From Chitinophaga varians (GTDB lineage Bacteria; Bacteroidota; Bacteroidia; Chitinophagales; Chitinophagaceae), in assembly GCF_012641275.1 (NCBI RefSeq), contig NZ_JABAIA010000001.1, forward strand, positions 1,054,001 through 1,118,000: DNA of 64,000 nucleotides. Reading direction: 5' to 3'. Below the pieces are notes generated by a model, which saw only the letters and a list, made by a program, of their open reading frames with translations, made no database searches and was not told the DNA's origin. Shown here piece after piece: positions 62,324 through 64,000 of this stretch. Made by a program: the position numbers and the translations under genes. Positions within the stretch are counted from its first letter, which is position 1; each line of letters begins with the position of its first letter.

Positions 62324-63529
62324 TTACGAAATTCTACCGAGCAACAGGTCCTTTATCTGTTGCCACAAGTGGCGGTACTGCCGGTTTTCCCGGCGTTGCC
62401 AGTCCTTTACGATGGCCGCAGCTTCTTCGCGGCGCAGTTCCCGGGTACTTTCAAACACTTCGTCCACAATTTCCTTGTCAGCTGTCAGCGCGGCCTCCTG
62501 GTAATGCTGCAACAGCTCTTTGCCGGCTTCCGTTTCCAGCCTGGCGGCAGCGGTGCTCTGCGTAGTGGCGCTGGCCAGCCTTTCTTCGTATTCGCCTTTA
62601 GGCATCAGTACCTTGCTGAGCAGTGGCATAATTTCTATCAGCGTGATGATAAATACGATGAGCCGGTACCGTTGCTGCAGGGCGGGGTGTTCATCCGTCA
62701 GCTCGTGCAGGGCTTCTATCTGCGCCAGGAAACCATCTGTCAGCGTACCCTGGTAGATGGTTTCTTTCAGGCTGTCGGCGCTGTGCATGGCGGCCACCTG
62801 CACCTGCAACTGTTGTTCCTTCGGCTCCCATTCGTGTTTCATGAGGGCCAGCTCTTCTTCTGACTTCATGTAGGCCGATTTTTTTACCTTGGCGATAGAA
62901 GACTCCCCTATCCTGCCAGAGCCGCCGGTACCATCTGTTTCCTTGATGTAGGCGTCTTTATAAAATTTCAGTTCGCTTTCTTTTTGTTGCAGCTGCTGCC
63001 GGCCGCGGTCCAGCGACTGTTGCAGTTCCGCCCGCTGACCGGCATTCATGGCCGTCAGTTTTTTACGATAGGCATCGAGCTTGGTTTGTTTGCTCAGCTC
63101 CAGTTGGGCCGTAATATCTTTCTTAAACAACATCAGCACTACCGGCTGGGATATAAAAAGCCCGATGGTAACGGCCAGCAATAAACGAAATGCCACCGGC
63201 ATAAACCGCATATTACCGTTACCCCGGGACATGGCTGCTATCAGGGTCCTGTCGATGGACAGGATGGCGAAACCGAAGAATAACGCCAACGCCAGCACGA
63301 TCATATCATCTTTCACGATAGTGGAGAAAAAATATCCCCATGCCAGTGTGGCAAACATCCAGGTCACGAATACGGAGAGGCCGATGATACGGTACCGCTC
63401 TCTTTCTGTACGGCATTCTGCCAGGATATCAGCATCAGCGGCCGCCAGCCACCACAGGAACCGGGTGATGCCGTCTGGCGCCGGCAGCGGCTTTACTTCG
63501 TCTTTCGAATGGAGATCTTTCTTTAACAT
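62324..63529 (-). CDS. DUF4407 membrane protein between kinase and regulator genes
   Basis: A 401-residue protein with DUF4407 features: RFLWWLAAADADILAECRTERERYRIIG, then two membrane segments (about 48-68 and 75-95), a third near 130-150, and a long coiled-coil of about 100 residues (QRAELQQSLDRGRQQLQQKESEL). A further hydrophobic segment (RYRLIVFIITLIEIMPLLSKVL) and a charged C-terminal helix follow. The function of DUF4407 is unknown. It starts 8 bases after the kinase stop, so it belongs to the two-component operon. Confidence 0.88.
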   Translation of the reverse strand: MLKKDLHSKDEVKPLPAPDGITRFLWWLAAADADILAECRTERERYRIIGLSVFVTWMFATLAWGYFFSTIVKDDMIVLALALFFGFAILSIDRTLIAAMSRGNGNMRFMPVAFRLLLAVTIGLFISQPVVLMLFKKDITAQLELSKQTKLDAYRKKLTAMNAGQRAELQQSLDRGRQQLQQKESELKFYKDAYIKETDGTGGSGRIGESSIAKVKKSAYMKSEEELALMKHEWEPKEQQLQVQVAAMHSADSLKETIYQGTLTDGFLAQIEALHELTDEHPALQQRYRLIVFIITLIEIMPLLSKVLMPKGEYEERLASATTQSTAAARLETEAGKELLQHYQEAALTADKEIVDEVFESTRELRREEAAAIVKDWQRRENRQYRHLWQQIKDLLLGRIS

Positions 63530-63537
63530 CTTACAAA

Positions 63538-64000
63538 TTAATCTTTAACATCTATGGTCAGGTGTACAAAAAATTCAGTCGTCGTATGCCGTATGCTTAA
63601 CTCATGGCGGTTAGGATACAGCAGTGCCAGTCTTTCTTTCACATTGTTGAGCCCAATGCCCATGCTGTCGCGCTCAGGATCATTCTCCGGGCGCTGATGC
63701 ACGCTGTTGTATACATCGAAGAAAAGTTGTTCGCTGTTGCAGCTGAGTGAAATCACGATGCGTGACCGGTTACGCAGGCTGATACCGTGTTTGAATGCAT
63801 TTTCCACGAACGGAATGAGCAACATCGGCGCTATTTCGTGCTGGCACTGGCTGTCATCAATATTCACTTCGATCAGGATATCAGGGGAAGACATCACCCG
63901 CAACCGTTGCAGATCGATATAGTTTTGCAGGTACGCCACTTCTTTGTCTAACGGTATTTTAGTCAGATGGTTATCATGCAGCATAAACCGCATCATATCG
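63538..64000 (-). CDS. LytS-type sensor histidine kinase, C-terminal part (right edge)
   Basis: The frame is open to the window edge, so the start lies outside. The visible 150 residues are the end of the His-kinase region (DMMRFMLHD, typical of the YehU/LytS family just after the phospho-His helix) and the HATPase domain (LIPFVENAFKHGI N-box; GIGLNNVKERLALLYP G-box). It phosphorylates the LytTR regulator encoded downstream. The membrane sensor part is not visible. Confidence 0.88.
   Translation of the reverse strand, partial: DMMRFMLHDNHLTKIPLDKEVAYLQNYIDLQRLRVMSSPDILIEVNIDDSQCQHEIAPMLLIPFVENAFKHGISLRNRSRIVISLSCNSEQLFFDVYNSVHQRPENDPERDSMGIGLNNVKERLALLYPNRHELSIRHTTTEFFVHLTIDVKD

Overview
The window comes from a Bacteroidota chromosome, most likely a Chitinophaga-type member of the Chitinophagaceae. 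Supporting signs are a Bacteroidota-type (subtype iii) type VI secretion system, a SusC/SusD pair, a very large PKD-repeat protein with a type IX secretion C-terminal signal, an anti-sigma (FecR) relative, and Bacteroidota promoters (TTTG, 19-20 nt spacer, TAnnTTTG). No RNA gene, insertion sequence, prophage or CRISPR array was seen. Taxonomy is inferred from gene content only.

Bases 1-16000 hold part of a type VI secretion locus. A plus-strand block enters from the left (unidentified C-terminal fragment, tssE, tssF). A minus-strand operon follows (clpV/tssH, tssB, tssC, a TraN-like envelope protein, and a lytic transglycosylase with a TraM-like C-terminal domain). Divergent from it, across a 660-bp non-coding region, is an operon of hcp/tssD, an unrecognised 375-residue protein, vgrG/tssI and an unrecognised 466-residue helical protein. 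tssG, tssK and most of the Bacteroidota membrane-complex genes are not in the window and probably lie upstream. The TraN/TraM-like pair resembles the outer-membrane core of Bacteroidota conjugation machines and is the most interesting feature here. ClpV also lacks the catalytic Walker B glutamate in its first ATPase domain.

Bases 17473-19976 carry a compact three-gene cassette: a C25 (gingipain-fold) cysteine protease with no signal peptide, a 93-residue protein overlapping its 3' end, and a 208-residue protein that may be of the bpX4 type known from MoxR-vWA-beta-propeller ternary systems. This looks like an accessory, possibly conflict-related, unit.

The rest is mainly housekeeping: muropeptide dipeptide epimerase with a DPE2-like 4-alpha-glucanotransferase; dnaK; an OmpA-family porin; argS; cytidine deaminase; lepB; an NtrC-like regulator without a DNA-binding domain; cysE-cysM; pdhB; thiolase; dnaG facing folA-thyA; a SusC/SusD pair; proline dehydrogenase; an orphan FecR; a dienelactone hydrolase; a sugar isomerase-like lipoprotein; a tetR-hydrolase operon with a perfect operator; and a LytS/LytTR two-component system split by a DUF4407 membrane protein that runs off the right end.

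Several intergenic gaps hold long, nearly perfect palindromes (arms of 16-40 bp). One of them is built of seven-base repeats and folds into a 40-bp perfect stem. Strong simple terminators mark most other transcription-unit ends.
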